A stretch of 64,000 nucleotides of DNA from Vanessa cardui (lineage: Eukaryota > Arthropoda > Insecta > Lepidoptera > Nymphalidae), in the NCBI RefSeq assembly GCF_905220365.1, contig NC_061153.1, positions 2,996,001-3,060,000 on the forward strand, given 5' to 3'. A program made the position numbers and the translations under genes. The notes under the pieces were generated by a model, which saw only the letters and a program-made list of their open reading frames with translations, had not been told where the DNA came from and ran no database searches. This document shows, in pieces, positions 20,601 through 31,063 of this stretch (position 1 is its first letter; the number at the start of each line of letters is the position of its first letter).

Positions 20601-23462
20601 TTAGAAATATTTTATCAAAACGTACGTGGTTTATGTACTAAAACTAACGAATTTAGACAAAATATTCTTAATCATAACTTCGATTTAATTTTAATTACTG
20701 AGTCATGGTTGACAAATGGTATCTATGACCGTGAAATATGCGACAGCAGATACGATATCCTAAGATGCGATCGAAATATCGAAACATCCACAAAAAGAAA
20801 GGGCGGTGGTGTACTCCTATGTGCCCTAAAGAAATTACACATTCAACACCGTAGTGAATGGGCTTGTCATGGAGTCGAATCCCTTTGGGTAACTATACCT
20901 AGTGAACATTTGAAAAATCAAGGACATCGCAACATTCACATTGGGTTAATCTACGCGCCTCCAGATGACCTATTATCATCTCGCCTTGAATCAATAACAT
21001 CCCGTCTAGCTGAAATCACTTCCAAGCAACCAAATGACTACATAATTCTAGCTGGTGACTTTAACCTACCGAATGTTAAATGGTCAGATAGTGGACCTAT
21101 AATACAAAAACAAGGACCAGAAAATTTACAAAACGCTACGGAGAATCTTATTGACATATGCTATCTTTCTGATTTGAAACAACATAATACAGTTGTCAAT
21201 AACAAAGACAGAACCTTGGATCTGATATTTAGCAACATAAATTTTGAAGTTCATCACTGCCCCTGCCCATTCGTCTTAGAGGACCCGTATCATCCATGTC
21301 TTCAATTCAATCTCGCCAATCTGCAGATTCGTAACTTGCGCAAAAAACCTGTCATAAAACCTAATTTTTTCAAGGGGGATTATGCAAAAATAAATGAGTA
21401 TCTATGTAGGATTAATTGGCTCGACAAATTAAAAGCAGATTCAATGGTCGGAGTTATCGACATATTTTACGCAATTTTAAGAGACGCTATTAAAAATTTC
21501 GTTCCAATAGAAACGAAATTCAAGAATAACTTTCCAGTGTGGTACTCGAAGCCATTAATCCATGTAGTAAAAGAAAAGTTACAAAAGCACAAACTGTGGA
21601 AAGTGGGGAAAAACCCTCGAGATTACGATGAGTTTGCGATATTAAGGACGAGACAAAAACATCTCCAGAGTAGATGCTATGCTGCATACACTCAACGTAT
21701 GCAAACCTTCATACTCAAGGACCCTAAACAACTTTTTTCATTTACTAAATCATTGAGAAGCAACGAAAACGAATACCCTACAAAACTTACGTTAGGAGAT
21801 ACTATATACACAGATGAACCTTCGATGTGTAAAGGATTCAGTGAGTATTTCGAGAGTGTTTTTATAAAACCTGCTAAAAATTACGACGTAACAAATCAGC
21901 CTATATTATCACAGAATGGATCCATTAACAAAATCATTATCGAAGAAAAAGAAGTTTACAATCTGCTCAAAACGCTTAAGACTGATAAAGGACCAGGTAG
22001 CGACGGCATTCCACCATTCTTTCTATCCAAGTGTGCTAAAAACCTAGCTAAACCACTTTCAATTATTTTTAACTTTTCTGTTAATGTGTTTTGTACTTTT
22101 CCCGACGTATGGAAAGAAGCTCTAATAGTACCAATCCACAAAAGTGGTTCTAAAACAAAAATTGAAAACTACCGACCGATTTCTATCCTGAACGCAATGA
22201 GCAAGCTGTTCGAAAAAGTGGTGTACAAACAAATATGCCCCATTATTACAAGGTCCATTCCCTACGAACAACACGGTTTCATGAAGAATCGCTCAACGGT
22301 CTCCAATTTGGCCATCTTCACAGACTTTATACTGCAAAGTTTGGATGAAAGATGCCAAGTAGATGTCATCTACACAGATTTTGATAAAGCTTTCGACCGC
22401 GTAGATCACGTGATATTACTTCACAAACTTAATACTCTTGGGATAAACGGAAACTTGCTTCGATGGTTGACATCCTATATAAAAAATCGTATGCAGGCAG
22501 TAGTAACAGGCAGTGCTAGAAGTGATTTTGTATTCATATCATCAGGGGTCCCTCAAGGATCCATTTTGGGGCCCCTTCTATACAATGCATATCTTTTTGA
22601 CATCGGCAGTTGTCTCAAACATTCACACTACTTGATGTTCGCTGACGATAAAAAAGTCTACTTTAAAATAAGATCATTCAAGGATTGCCTTAAATTACAA
22701 GATGATTTAAATGCCCTGACAAAATACTACGCGAAAAACAGAATTACAGTAAACGTTAAGAAATGTCATCATATAACTCTGACTCGTAAAAAAACAAAAA
22801 TTAATTTCGACTATAAAATCAATGACGCGACCATTGCTAAAAAATCTACCGTTACAGATCTAGGTATTAAAATTGACACTAAAGTTTCAATGATTGAACA
22901 TATTGACGCAGTAACAAATAGGGCGTATAAGCAACTTGGTTTTATTAAGCGAGCAACTCAATCATTTAATAATATTGAATGCATAAAAATACTCTACTCT
23001 GCATACGTTCGAAGTATCTTGGAATATGCAAGTAGTATATGGTCACCTCTATATAAAAATCATATTCAGAGACTCGAATCTATACAATATAAATTTCTCA
23101 AATACTTAGCGTACAAAGATTTTAAAAAATTTGACACTTATGAAGAAGCCTGTATTTATTATAAACTAGATTCGCTAGAGCAAAGACGAAACCAAAAGGA
23201 TATGCTGTTACTACAAGCAATTTTAACTGGTATGATGGATTGTCCCAGTTTGGTGTCAGCATTCTCTCTAAATGCCTCCTCATTTAGATCGCGCAACCCC
23301 CACCTACTAGTTGTTCCAAAATGTAACACAAATTATGCAAAAAACTCTATAAGTGTACGTCTAGCAAGAACATACAACAAATTATTTTCTCATTTAGACC
23401 TGTTTCATTTATCCAAAAAACAATTGAAGAATCAAATAACACTATTTTACCGTCAAAAATAG
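20601..23462 (+). CDS. C ORF2: AP endonuclease plus reverse transcriptase, open
   Basis: EN nicks the target and RT copies the RNA. EN begins at IFYQNVRGL (20607); motifs LITESWL, GGVLLCAL, IGLIYAPP, ILAGDFNLP (near 21050), RTLDLIFSN, YHPCLQF. The last is usually SDH, and here only H is kept. RT: GPGSDGIPPFF, YRPISILNAMSKLFEKV, HGFMKNRST, YTDFDKAFDRVDH, GVPQGSILGPLLY and FADDKKVYF (near 22640). The C terminus ends LFYRQK. No stop occurs over ~950 codons. The frame is open upstream to 20436 but contains no ATG before the EN. The nearest ATG (20564-20566) is in another frame and stops at 20594-20596, so initiation is unclear. Confidence 0.85.
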   Translation, partial: LEIFYQNVRGLCTKTNEFRQNILNHNFDLILITESWLTNGIYDREICDSRYDILRCDRNIETSTKRKGGGVLLCALKKLHIQHRSEWACHGVESLWVTIPSEHLKNQGHRNIHIGLIYAPPDDLLSSRLESITSRLAEITSKQPNDYIILAGDFNLPNVKWSDSGPIIQKQGPENLQNATENLIDICYLSDLKQHNTVVNNKDRTLDLIFSNINFEVHHCPCPFVLEDPYHPCLQFNLANLQIRNLRKKPVIKPNFFKGDYAKINEYLCRINWLDKLKADSMVGVIDIFYAILRDAIKNFVPIETKFKNNFPVWYSKPLIHVVKEKLQKHKLWKVGKNPRDYDEFAILRTRQKHLQSRCYAAYTQRMQTFILKDPKQLFSFTKSLRSNENEYPTKLTLGDTIYTDEPSMCKGFSEYFESVFIKPAKNYDVTNQPILSQNGSINKIIIEEKEVYNLLKTLKTDKGPGSDGIPPFFLSKCAKNLAKPLSIIFNFSVNVFCTFPDVWKEALIVPIHKSGSKTKIENYRPISILNAMSKLFEKVVYKQICPIITRSIPYEQHGFMKNRSTVSNLAIFTDFILQSLDERCQVDVIYTDFDKAFDRVDHVILLHKLNTLGINGNLLRWLTSYIKNRMQAVVTGSARSDFVFISSGVPQGSILGPLLYNAYLFDIGSCLKHSHYLMFADDKKVYFKIRSFKDCLKLQDDLNALTKYYAKNRITVNVKKCHHITLTRKKTKINFDYKINDATIAKKSTVTDLGIKIDTKVSMIEHIDAVTNRAYKQLGFIKRATQSFNNIECIKILYSAYVRSILEYASSIWSPLYKNHIQRLESIQYKFLKYLAYKDFKKFDTYEEACIYYKLDSLEQRRNQKDMLLLQAILTGMMDCPSLVSAFSLNASSFRSRNPHLLVVPKCNTNYAKNSISVRLARTYNKLFSHLDLFHLSKKQLKNQITLFYRQK

Positions 23463-23578
23463 ACACGCACACACACACACCCACAAGCACACACACACAC
23501 ACACACACACCCACACGCACACACACACACCCGCACGCACACATACACACAGAAAAACACACACGCATGCACAATCAC
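23463..23578 (+). repeat. (CA)n-rich microsatellite behind C ORF2
   Basis: About 115 bases of CA repeats with scattered CCCACA and GCA variants start immediately after the ORF2 stop codon. Two E elements have the same arrangement (34513 and 51001), so the repeat appears to be carried by the elements. Confidence 0.9.
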
Positions 23579-23792
23579 ACATACAAATACCCATACACTT
23601 GTGAATATTCTCTTGTCACAAACGTCAACAACTTTATTTAGACCTGCTTTCTTTTTGTTATCCACTTTGTTAAATATATTATATTAAACATTTTATATTG
23701 TAATCTTTGTGGCCATAGTCTTCTTGTAATTTAAAAAAACTGTACAAATATAATCTGTATACGCTGTTGATTACAAATAAATAAATAAATAA

Positions 23793-25879
23793 ATCTTACC
23801 CATGGGGGCAGATTTGTTTCTCGCCGGATGATCCGAACGCTGCTGCTGACTCTGTTGCCGATGTGGTGCTTCAGGGTATGGAACTATTCATTCCTTACTC
23901 TACAGTACCCATCGGTGGCAAGTCCCAGCCTTGGTTTGGTCGCTTCTGCAAAACAGCATCACGCCGAAAGTGGGAACGCTATCAAACCTGGGCTAATGCA
24001 TCTGCGTCTCGTAATGTAAATACCAGTGCATTCAAAAAGGAATATAACTCTGCCTCTAGGTCTCTCAAAAACGCGATTGCTAGGGCGAAGACAGAGTACA
24101 TTGGCAGAATTGGCGAAAGACTGGTGCGCCTCCCTTCAGGAACACTTGCGTTCTGGTCTCTCGCTAAGGCTGTCTTAGGGAATTTCTGTCAGCCTTCGTT
24201 TTCATCTCTGCACAGGGACGGTGAGTCATTGACCCATACCGCGAAAGAGAAAGCTGATCTTTTAGGCTCTCTCTTCGCGTCGAACTCGACTCTTGATGAC
24301 CAAGGAAAGTTTCCACCAACAATTCCGCGGTGTGATACCACCAGAGGTTAAATTCCGGCAAAGTGCAGTTCGCAAAGCACTTCTTTCCTTGGATATTCAT
24401 AAGTCGAGTGGACCTGATGGCAGCCCTCCAATCGTGCTACGGACATGTGCTCCCGAGTTGGCACCGGTCTTAACGCGTCTTTTCCGGCAACCCTACACAT
24501 TAGGCGTCGTCCCGAACTCCTGGAAGACTGCTTTGGTGCACCCGATCCCTAAAAAAGGCAACCGCTCAGATCCGTCCAATTAAAGGCCTATAGCCATCAC
24601 CTCCTTGCTCTCCAAGGTAATGGAGTCCCTTATTAACTGCCAGTTTCTGCGGTATCTAGAAGAAAACCAGCTGATTAGCGACCGCCAGTACGGTTTCCGT
24701 CGGGGTCGGTCGGCCGGTGATCCTCTTGTTTACCTTACTCATAGATGGGCTGTAGCAGTTGAGAGCAAGGGGGAGGCATTAGCAGCCAGCTTGGACATAG
24801 CGAAGGCCTTCGATCGCGTATGGCACAAAGCGCTTCTTTTGAAGCTTCCTTCCTATGGGCTTCCCGGGAAATTATGCAATTGGATTACCAGCTTTTTGGC
24901 AGATCGGAGCATCAAGGTCGTTGTCGACGGTGCATGCTCCGACTTAAAATTCGTCAATGCTGGTGTTCCACAAGGCTGCGTTCTATCACCCACTCTGTTT
25001 CTTCTGCATATCAATGATTTGTTGCAAATCGGAAACATTCATTGCTATGCAGACGACATTACCGTTGACACCTTATACACCGGCCGCGGTAATATTTCTC
25101 GAGAAAACGTCGAAGAGAACCGGAACAAACTTGTGTCTGAAATCGAGTCTTCGTTAAACGTAGTCTCGAATTGGGGCCGACTAAATCTAGTCCATTTTAA
25201 CCCCAAAAAGACGCAAGTTTGCGCGTTAACCGCTAAAAAAATACCATTTGTCGTATCTCCACGATTTGAGAATATTCCGATATCCGCTACAGGTAGTATC
25301 GGAATACTTGGCGTTGATTTTTCGAGCCTCGTTCAGTTCCGCGGTCAATTGGAAGGCAAAGCCAAATTGGCTTCAAATAAGCTCGGTGTGCTCAGCAAGG
25401 AGAGACAGTATTTCACGTCGGCCCATCGCCTAAAACTTGACAAGGCGCAAATTCGGCCTCACATGGAATACTGCTCTCACCTCTGGGCGGGTGCTCCCCA
25501 GTACCAGCTCCTCCCATTTGACCGCATCCAACGTAGAGCGGCCCGAGTTATCGACGATCAAGCCCTTTTCGATCTCCTTGATCCTTTGGCTTTGCGTAGA
25601 GATGTTGGATCACTCTGCATCTTCTACCGAATTTTTCACGGAGAATGTTCCGAGGAATTGTTCGGATTAATTCCGGCTGCTGAATTTCACCTTCGGATAT
25701 CTCGCCAAAATTCCAAGTTTCACCCGCACCACCTTCATGTCCAAAAATCCACAACAGCGCGATTTCTCAGACATTTTCTGCCTCGCACAACTACTTTGTG
25801 GAACCAGCTTTCGCCGGCGGTTTTTCCGAACCGATACGACATGGGAACCTTCAAGAAAAGAGCGTACTCCTTTCTTTAA
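23793..25879 (+). pseudogene. J reverse transcriptase, three breaks
   Basis: Linker and RT of J. Recognisable: QPWFGRFCKTASRRKWERY, KSSGPDGSPPIVLRTC, YGFRRGRSAGDPL, SLDIAKAFDRVWH (about 24793-24830), GVPQGCVLSPTLF and YADDITVDT (near 25050), then CSHLWAGAPQYQL and a thumb region to KRAYSFL at 25876. Disabling changes relative to copy 2: a 5-base deletion near 24342 shifting the frame, and a TAA at 24581-24583 where the motif SNYRPIAI requires TAT or TAC. The segment 24605-25879 is open for 424 codons. Confidence 0.85.
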
Positions 25880-25985
25880 GGCCGGCAACGCACCTGCAAG
25901 CCCCCTGGTGTTACAGATGTCCATGGGCGGTGGTAGTCACTTTCCATCAGGTGATACTCACGTACATATATAAATAAAAATAAAG

Positions 25986-26073
25986 ATAAAGATACATACA
26001 TACAAACATACATACATACATACATGTGTGTGTGTGTACAATAAAGAGTTATTATTATTATTAATAATAATAT
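25986..26073. other. Low-complexity junction between J copy 1 and the inverted arm
   Basis: AAAGATA and ACAT repeats, a short (TG)n, a potential AATAAAG and (ATT)n. It joins the J 3' end to the inverted fragment of J at 26074, i.e. the inner edge of the right arm. Confidence 0.7.
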
Positions 26074-26212
26074 TACCCTCCTGGGGTAATGTCACCAAAT
26101 TCTGCACAACCATGTTTTGGGGGAGAGGGATCGGGCCTCCGGAACTCTCACTTACCGGACGAATCGCGGTAGCATAGCTGTAACCCGAAGGTATACAGCG
26201 TGGCACTACCAC
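26074..26212 (-). mobile_element. 5' fragment of J in the right arm
   Basis: Matches the J 5' end with a ~70-base internal gap; its terminal GTGGCACTACCAC (26200-26212) abuts the Copia remnant, exactly as in the left arm. Confidence 0.85.
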
Positions 26213-28227
26213 TATAATTTTTAGGCTTTTTCCTTACTCGCTTTTCTGCATTTTCAATACCTCTAGAAGGAAAATTAGCAATCTCTGTATCTTCTGGCAT
26301 CAATGAACTAGACTCCTGAAAGCTCTCCTCCGATTCTGAACTGGACTCTTCTGGCATATAAGTCTCACCATGGTTGTCTGTCTGCTCATCTTCTGCGCAT
26401 CTTCTGTATCATAACTTGACCTTGACCTTTTCTATTTGTGCTGAACAGAATTCGCCACCATTGTCTGTTCTTAAAATCTTTATTTCTGGTTCTCAACCAA
26501 GTTCTTAAATTGCTTGAAATAAGAGAAAGTCTCATCTTTAGATTTTAGAAAATATACAAATCCCATTCGACTGTAATCATCGACCAATAGAAGAAAATAT
26601 CTAGCCTGTCCGAGCGACTTTTTCTCCATAGGCCCGCAGAGGTCAGCATGTACTATATTCAGAATATTATCACTGCGTGATGAACTAATGGGGAAGCGTT
26701 GTTTGATTTGCTTTCCCTCGCAGCACACTGTACAATTTGCTCTGCTTATTTCTGCCTTATCTTGGAATAATAAGCCTTCAACTGCTCCATCTCTCATAAT
26801 CTTAAGGTCAGTACTGTTTATGTGGCCGAGCCGTCTGTGCCATGTCCAACTAGAAGTCACTGCAGATGCTGCTAACAGTTGTCCTGACTTCACAATGTTC
26901 AACTTATGGTGTGTACCATTGGTTAGGTTAGCTTCTCCAATGCATTCGTTGTGTTTATTATAAATGCAGCATACATTTTCTTTGAAAATCACTCTGTTGC
27001 CACTATTTATTATCTTACTCACGGATAGAAGGTTTGTGGTAAGGTTATGTATGCATAAAACATTGTGAACATTGTTACCTTGTGTTCCTTATTTCGAACT
27101 TTTGTGGTAATTTCTATGTCACCGGAACATATAACTGGCACGGTTTCCTTATTAGCCACCACTATATCACGAGTCTCAAGGTTATATGAAACATTCTTCA
27201 GCAAACTTATGCTCGACTGCGAAATCACATGAGTACTAGCACGCGAGTCGACATAACAATCTTTGTCTCTGAATTCACCCGTCAGGAACATTGCACTAAA
27301 TGCATTTACTTGTTTATCCTTTTTCATTTCTGGGGAATGACACTGATTTTTGAAATGTCCGAGTTGCTTGCATTTACATTTGAAAAAGAGTAACTACTGA
27401 GTTTCTTGCCGGTTCTTCTCAGTAGAATCTACTTTCCGAACCGGTGGTAGCTCCACTTAATTGTTAAATGACGATTCAAAAGTGCTTGTAAAAGCCCACT
27501 TGAATAAAGTATACTTTGATTTTGATTTTTGATTTTTGTAGCACCGAATATTTTTCACCGGTTTTCCGTCACTTGAATGGCTGATGTTTTTATTTGACGA
27601 TGACACTTGTGTGCGTTTCCCGCCATTCCGTTGATGTTTGGATGAACCTTTTGAAAAAAATGCACCTTCGGTTTTATTTTCGATATCAGCACTCATATCT
27701 AACAGCTTGGTCTTTATTGCATCTGCACTTATTTTTATGTCGGAATGCTCAATGGCCATTATCATGGGCGCGAACTTGTCGGGTAATCCGACTAATAAAA
27801 GTAAACCAACCCACTCGTCATTAATCTCGAAACCTGTACCTTTTAGCTTATATCCTCTCTTATAGCTCGTATCCACAACCTGGGTAACGTACGCAGTCAT
27901 TGATTCCGAGTTGTCTAGGCGGATGGAAATCAAAGTTCTGAGTAGGCTGATGCGACGCGTGAATCCGGAATCGTCAAATAACGACTTTAACTTTGCCCAC
28001 AAGTTATGCACGGTGCTTTCATTCTTGATGTGAACGTAGAGTGATGGGTCGATAGTCATCACCATCTTTGCTTTAGCCTTCCGATCATCTTGCTCACTGA
28101 GAGTAGCACTGTTCGCGAGGTCGATACCTTCGAGAATTAAAAAGTTTTCGACGGCGAATGCCCAATCGTCGTAATTATCTCTTCCCTTTAGGACCTTCGG
28201 GACGTTCAACGAATAATTTCCTGCCAT
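26213..28227 (-). pseudogene. Copia gag-pol remnant, inverted copy
   Basis: Gag starts at 28227 (MAGNYSLNVPKV). The zinc knuckle is split by the D fragment; the protease has DSRAS instead of DSGAS; the frame changes near 27070; the integrase zinc domain is followed by TAA at 26480-26482 and the internal deletion. All protein pieces are identical to those of 3353-5366. Confidence 0.88.
27376..27534 (+). mobile_element. Family D 3' UTR fragment, inverted copy
   Basis: Mirror of 4046-4204. The sense strand here is plus, with the stem CCGGTTC (27409-27415) and GAACCGG (27438-27444), followed by the TTTGATTTTTGATTTTT tail. Confidence 0.82.
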
Positions 28228-28447
28228 TGTAACTGCACTATTATAAAGACTTTTTAATTAATTTGGACTGGGCCCATAACCTAACAAAACTCGAGTATGA
28301 TTCGTAACGGACTGACGCTTTATTTGAATTCAGGTGGCGATGGTTGTACATAGACAATATTATCAAATCAAATCAAATCAAATCAATTTTATTCAAGTAA
28401 ACTTCACAATGAAGCGTTTTTGAATCGTCAATAATCAAATACTACCA

Positions 28448-28483
28448 CCGTTTCGGAAAGCAGCTTCTAGCGAGAAGAAACGG
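28448..28483 (-). other. 3' UTR stem-loop of family D copy 2
   Basis: CCGTTTC (28448-28454) and GAAACGG (28477-28483), the mirror of 3097-3132. Confidence 0.68.
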
Positions 28484-28704
28484 CAAGATACTCGCATAGT
28501 TGCTCTTTTCAAATAAACACATTTACAATGCTGTTATTGACAGTAATTAGCGTCCTATGATGGAACCCGAGCCTAACTCCAGGCGTTTCTCTCTAAAAAG
28601 TACTCTTTTAATGAATAGTATGATTTATTTATTAATTTAGTCTTAATAATATTTTTAAATTTTGAAAATGGTAAATTGATCATATTTTCCGGTATCTTAT
28701 TATA

Positions 28705-29663
28705 ATAGGTTGGGGAAAAAGTTTCTTCGTATTTTATATGAAAATTCAAAAAGTTTTTTTTATAGTTTATTTACATTTGACTAAAGTATGTAGGTGCCAT
28801 TTTGTTCCATAACTTTTTGCCATCCTGTTGGTAGTGACATGATCCCATTGCTGTAAAAATTTTGGGGCTTCTGATCGAAAAACTGCGACAAGTGGTTTTG
28901 GCAATCCTCTCGTGATGTTAACCTGACACTGCCTAAGGAATTCTGCAGAGACCGAAACAGATGAAAATCTGAAGGTGCAAGGTCAGGACTATACGGCGGA
29001 TGCATTAATACCTCCCAGCCAAACTCTCGTAATTTTTGTTGAGTGGCTAAAGATGTGTGATGTCTAGCATTGTCATGGTCAAAAACCACACCCCTTCTGT
29101 TGATCAATTCTAGCCGCTTTCTCTCAATTTCTTGCTTCAATCTCATCAATTGTTCGCAATACAGTTCTGAATCGATGGTCCTGCCGGGCGGTAACAGCTC
29201 ATAATGAATGATGCCCTTCCAATCCCACCATACACACAGCATTACCTTGTTGCGAGTTAATCCGGGTTTTGCCACAGTCTGTGAAGCTTGACCGGCCTTT
29301 GACCACGATCTTTTTCGCACGTTCTTGTCGTATGTGATCCACTTTTCATCACCAGTTATCAGCTCCTTCAAAAATGGTTCGGTTTCATTACGTCGTAATA
29401 AAGAATCACAAATGAGTACACGGTTCATTAGGTTTCTTTCAGTGAGTTCATGAGGCACCCATATATCGAGCTTTTTTGTGTACCCAGCTTTATTCAAATG
29501 AGTCAAAACCGTTTTGTGGTCAATTGCCAGTTCTTCAGCTACATCGTATCTACTAATATGCCGATCTTGCTCCATTTTTTCAAAAATTCAAATGGTATAG
29601 CCAAAGAGATTTTATTTCAAGTTCATACATACTATATGCGAAAAGACTTTTTCCCCAACCTTA
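28705..29663 (-). mobile_element. mariner copy 2 with ~303-base internal deletion
   Basis: Both terminal repeats remain (28705 side ATAGGTTGGGG; 29663 side CCCCAACC), flanked by TA-rich sequence. Compared with the left-arm copy, the segment from about 1691 to 1995 is missing, with one extra T at the junction (near 29590). The terminal base order at the right differs (CCTTATATA against CCTAATATA). Confidence 0.9.
28781..29575 (-). pseudogene. mariner transposase lacking its N terminus
   Basis: 264 codons from MEQDRHISRYDV (29575) to the stop at 28781. The deletion removed the first ~75 residues, that is the first helix-turn-helix needed to bind the terminal repeats. The catalytic triad (TGDEKWI, HDNAR, APSDFHLF) is intact, so only DNA binding should be lost. 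Confidence 0.9.
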
Positions 29664-31063
29664 TATATGCGTATACCATTGCCCAAAAACGTTCTATTTA
29701 CCGTATGCAAACGGAAACTGGGGGTTACAAGTTTATTCTTATTTCTTGTATTAATAGTATGTACATCAGCATTGACAGAATCATTTTTATAGTCTTTTGT
29801 ATAAAGATTATATTATTATAAATATATTGTGAAACAGCCGTTAATACACCTATTTCTTTAAATTTCTCGCGTAATGATGTCCTGGAGCTAATATTGTAAA
29901 TAGATCGGATATCTCTTTTCTGTAGAATAAAAACAACTTCAATCTCTGCTGCATTACCCCATAACAACATTCCATATGACATAATACTGTGAAAATTACT
30001 AAAATAAACTAGTCTAGCAGTACTTATGTCCGTGAGTTTTCTAATTATTTTTATTGCATAAATGGCACTACTCAGTTTTCTTGCCAGGGCATACAAATGG
30101 GTGCCCCACTGCAGTTTGGAGTCAAGGGTTATCCCTAAAAAGACCGTCGACTCAACAAACTCAAGCTTTTCATTTTTCAAAGTTATTGCAGAAGGATTTG
30201 ATTTGACATTTGGCAAGGAAAACAAAACACATTTAGTCTTTTTAGCATTTAGTACTAAATTATTTATGTCAAACCAACCAAGAACCCGCGACAGAGCACT
30301 GCTTACTATGTCATAGTTGTTTATTTTTCTATCAAGTTTAAAAATGAGGGATATATCATCTGCAAACAGTACAATATCGCAAGTATTTTTTACGAAATAA
30401 GGTAAATCATTTATATATATTAAGAACAAGAGAGGTCCCAAAATTGAACCCTGTGGTACACCCATTTGCGCCACAGCGCCATTTGATTTTGCACCATTAA
30501 CCACAACCTTCAAAACTCTTTCACTAAGGTAGGAGGAAATTAATTTCAATCCAGGGCCCCTGATACCATAATATTTAAGCTTTTCTAGGAGAATATCATG
30601 CCTAACGCAATCGAAAGCTTTTGATAAATCACAAAAAACTCCAATAGCGTTTTGTGACTTTTCCCACGCATCATAAATGTGCTTAACAAATGCTACACCC
30701 GCATCAGCAGTCGAGCGACCCTTAGTAAAACCAAACTCTTGAGAATGCAATAGCTTATTCGAGTTAAATTATAATAGCAATTGATTAAGCATGACTTTCT
30801 CAAAAATTTTACTTAATACTGGCAAAATAGAGATCGGTCTGTAATTGTTTGGATCATTTTTATCACCGGACTTAAATAATGGGATTACTTTACTTAATTT
30901 TAACATATCAGGAAAAATACCAGATTGTACACATTTATTAAAGATGATAGCTAAATAAGGAGCCAAGTCAACAATTACATTGTTAATAATTGTGACTGAT
31001 AAATCCCATAGATCACTGGTTTTTTTCAGATTTAATGTTTTAAATATTTTTAATATTTCGTAT

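Larger units (their letters stand above)
18722..23792 (+). mobile_element. C: full-length CR1-like LINE with 5-bp target duplication
   Basis: A 5071-base element flanked by ATCTT (18717-18721 and 23793-23797) inside J; the J copy at 62138 shows the uninterrupted target. It has a 5' UTR of 487 bases, ORF1 with a PHD-like finger (19209-20246), ORF2 with EN and RT (about 20601-23462), a (CA)n-rich segment right after the ORF2 stop, and an AAAT-repeat 3' end. Both long ORFs are open, so this is among the youngest LINEs here. Confidence 0.9.
17758..25985 (+). mobile_element. J non-LTR retrotransposon copy 1, body (split by C)
   Basis: Continues the 5' fragment at 5368-5471. The EN part is 17758-18721, the nested C element 18722-23792, and the RT part with 3' UTR 23793-25985. 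The 3' UTR (GGCCGGCAACGCACCTGCAAG...ATCAGGTGATAC) is followed by (AAATAAAG)-like and ACAT repeats. Compared with copy 2, the host sequence GCATCTTACCCATGG is interrupted here by C with ATCTT duplicated. Confidence 0.85.
26213..28358 (-). mobile_element. Truncated Copia, inverted copy
   Basis: Mirror image of 3222-5367, including the D fragment (27376-27534), primer-binding site (28266-28281) and LTR remnant (28282 to about 28358). Identity appears near 100 percent at the protein level. The same frame breaks and internal deletion are shared, so they predate the duplication. Confidence 0.9.
26074..31063 (-). repeat. Right arm of the ~5 kb inverted duplication
   Basis: Reverse complement of 204-5471 plus the J bases equivalent to 17758-17867. 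The inner break falls in J at the position equal to 17867 (CCCCAGGAGGG), the outer one at 31063 in family D. J here runs from CCGCGATTCG into GTAGCATAGC uninterrupted, so it lacks the K insertion. About 70 bases are missing between AGCATAG and CTGTAACCC, where AGCT-type microhomology is present. Confidence 0.9.
28362..31063 (-). mobile_element. Family D LINE copy 2 (right arm), with mariner
   Basis: Mirror of 204-3221: ATCAA tandem tail at 28362-28386, hairpin at 28448-28483, RT frame interrupted by mariner copy 2. At 31063/31064 D sequence ends abruptly (GAAATATTTCGTA side) and an E element begins on the plus strand, marking the outer duplication break. Confidence 0.88.
28573..31063 (-). pseudogene. 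Reverse transcriptase of family D copy 2
   Basis: Same RT as 1-3007, but with an unbroken frame across FGFTKGRS, DLSKAFDCV, GVPQGSILGPLL and FADD (30750 down to about 29760), because it lacks the 10-base extra segment. Motif C reads FADDIS here against FADDTS in the left arm. The shared TAA before FNSNKLLH remains (30769-30771). The C terminus has the same frame change followed by the mariner. The last block (KIPENMINLPFSKFKN to NAWS) ends at 28573. Confidence 0.83.

Noticed and set aside
23347..23665. Cys/Val-rich minus-strand ORFs resembling a small Cys-rich peptide
   Set aside because: They are the translation of the (CA)n tract on its complementary strand.
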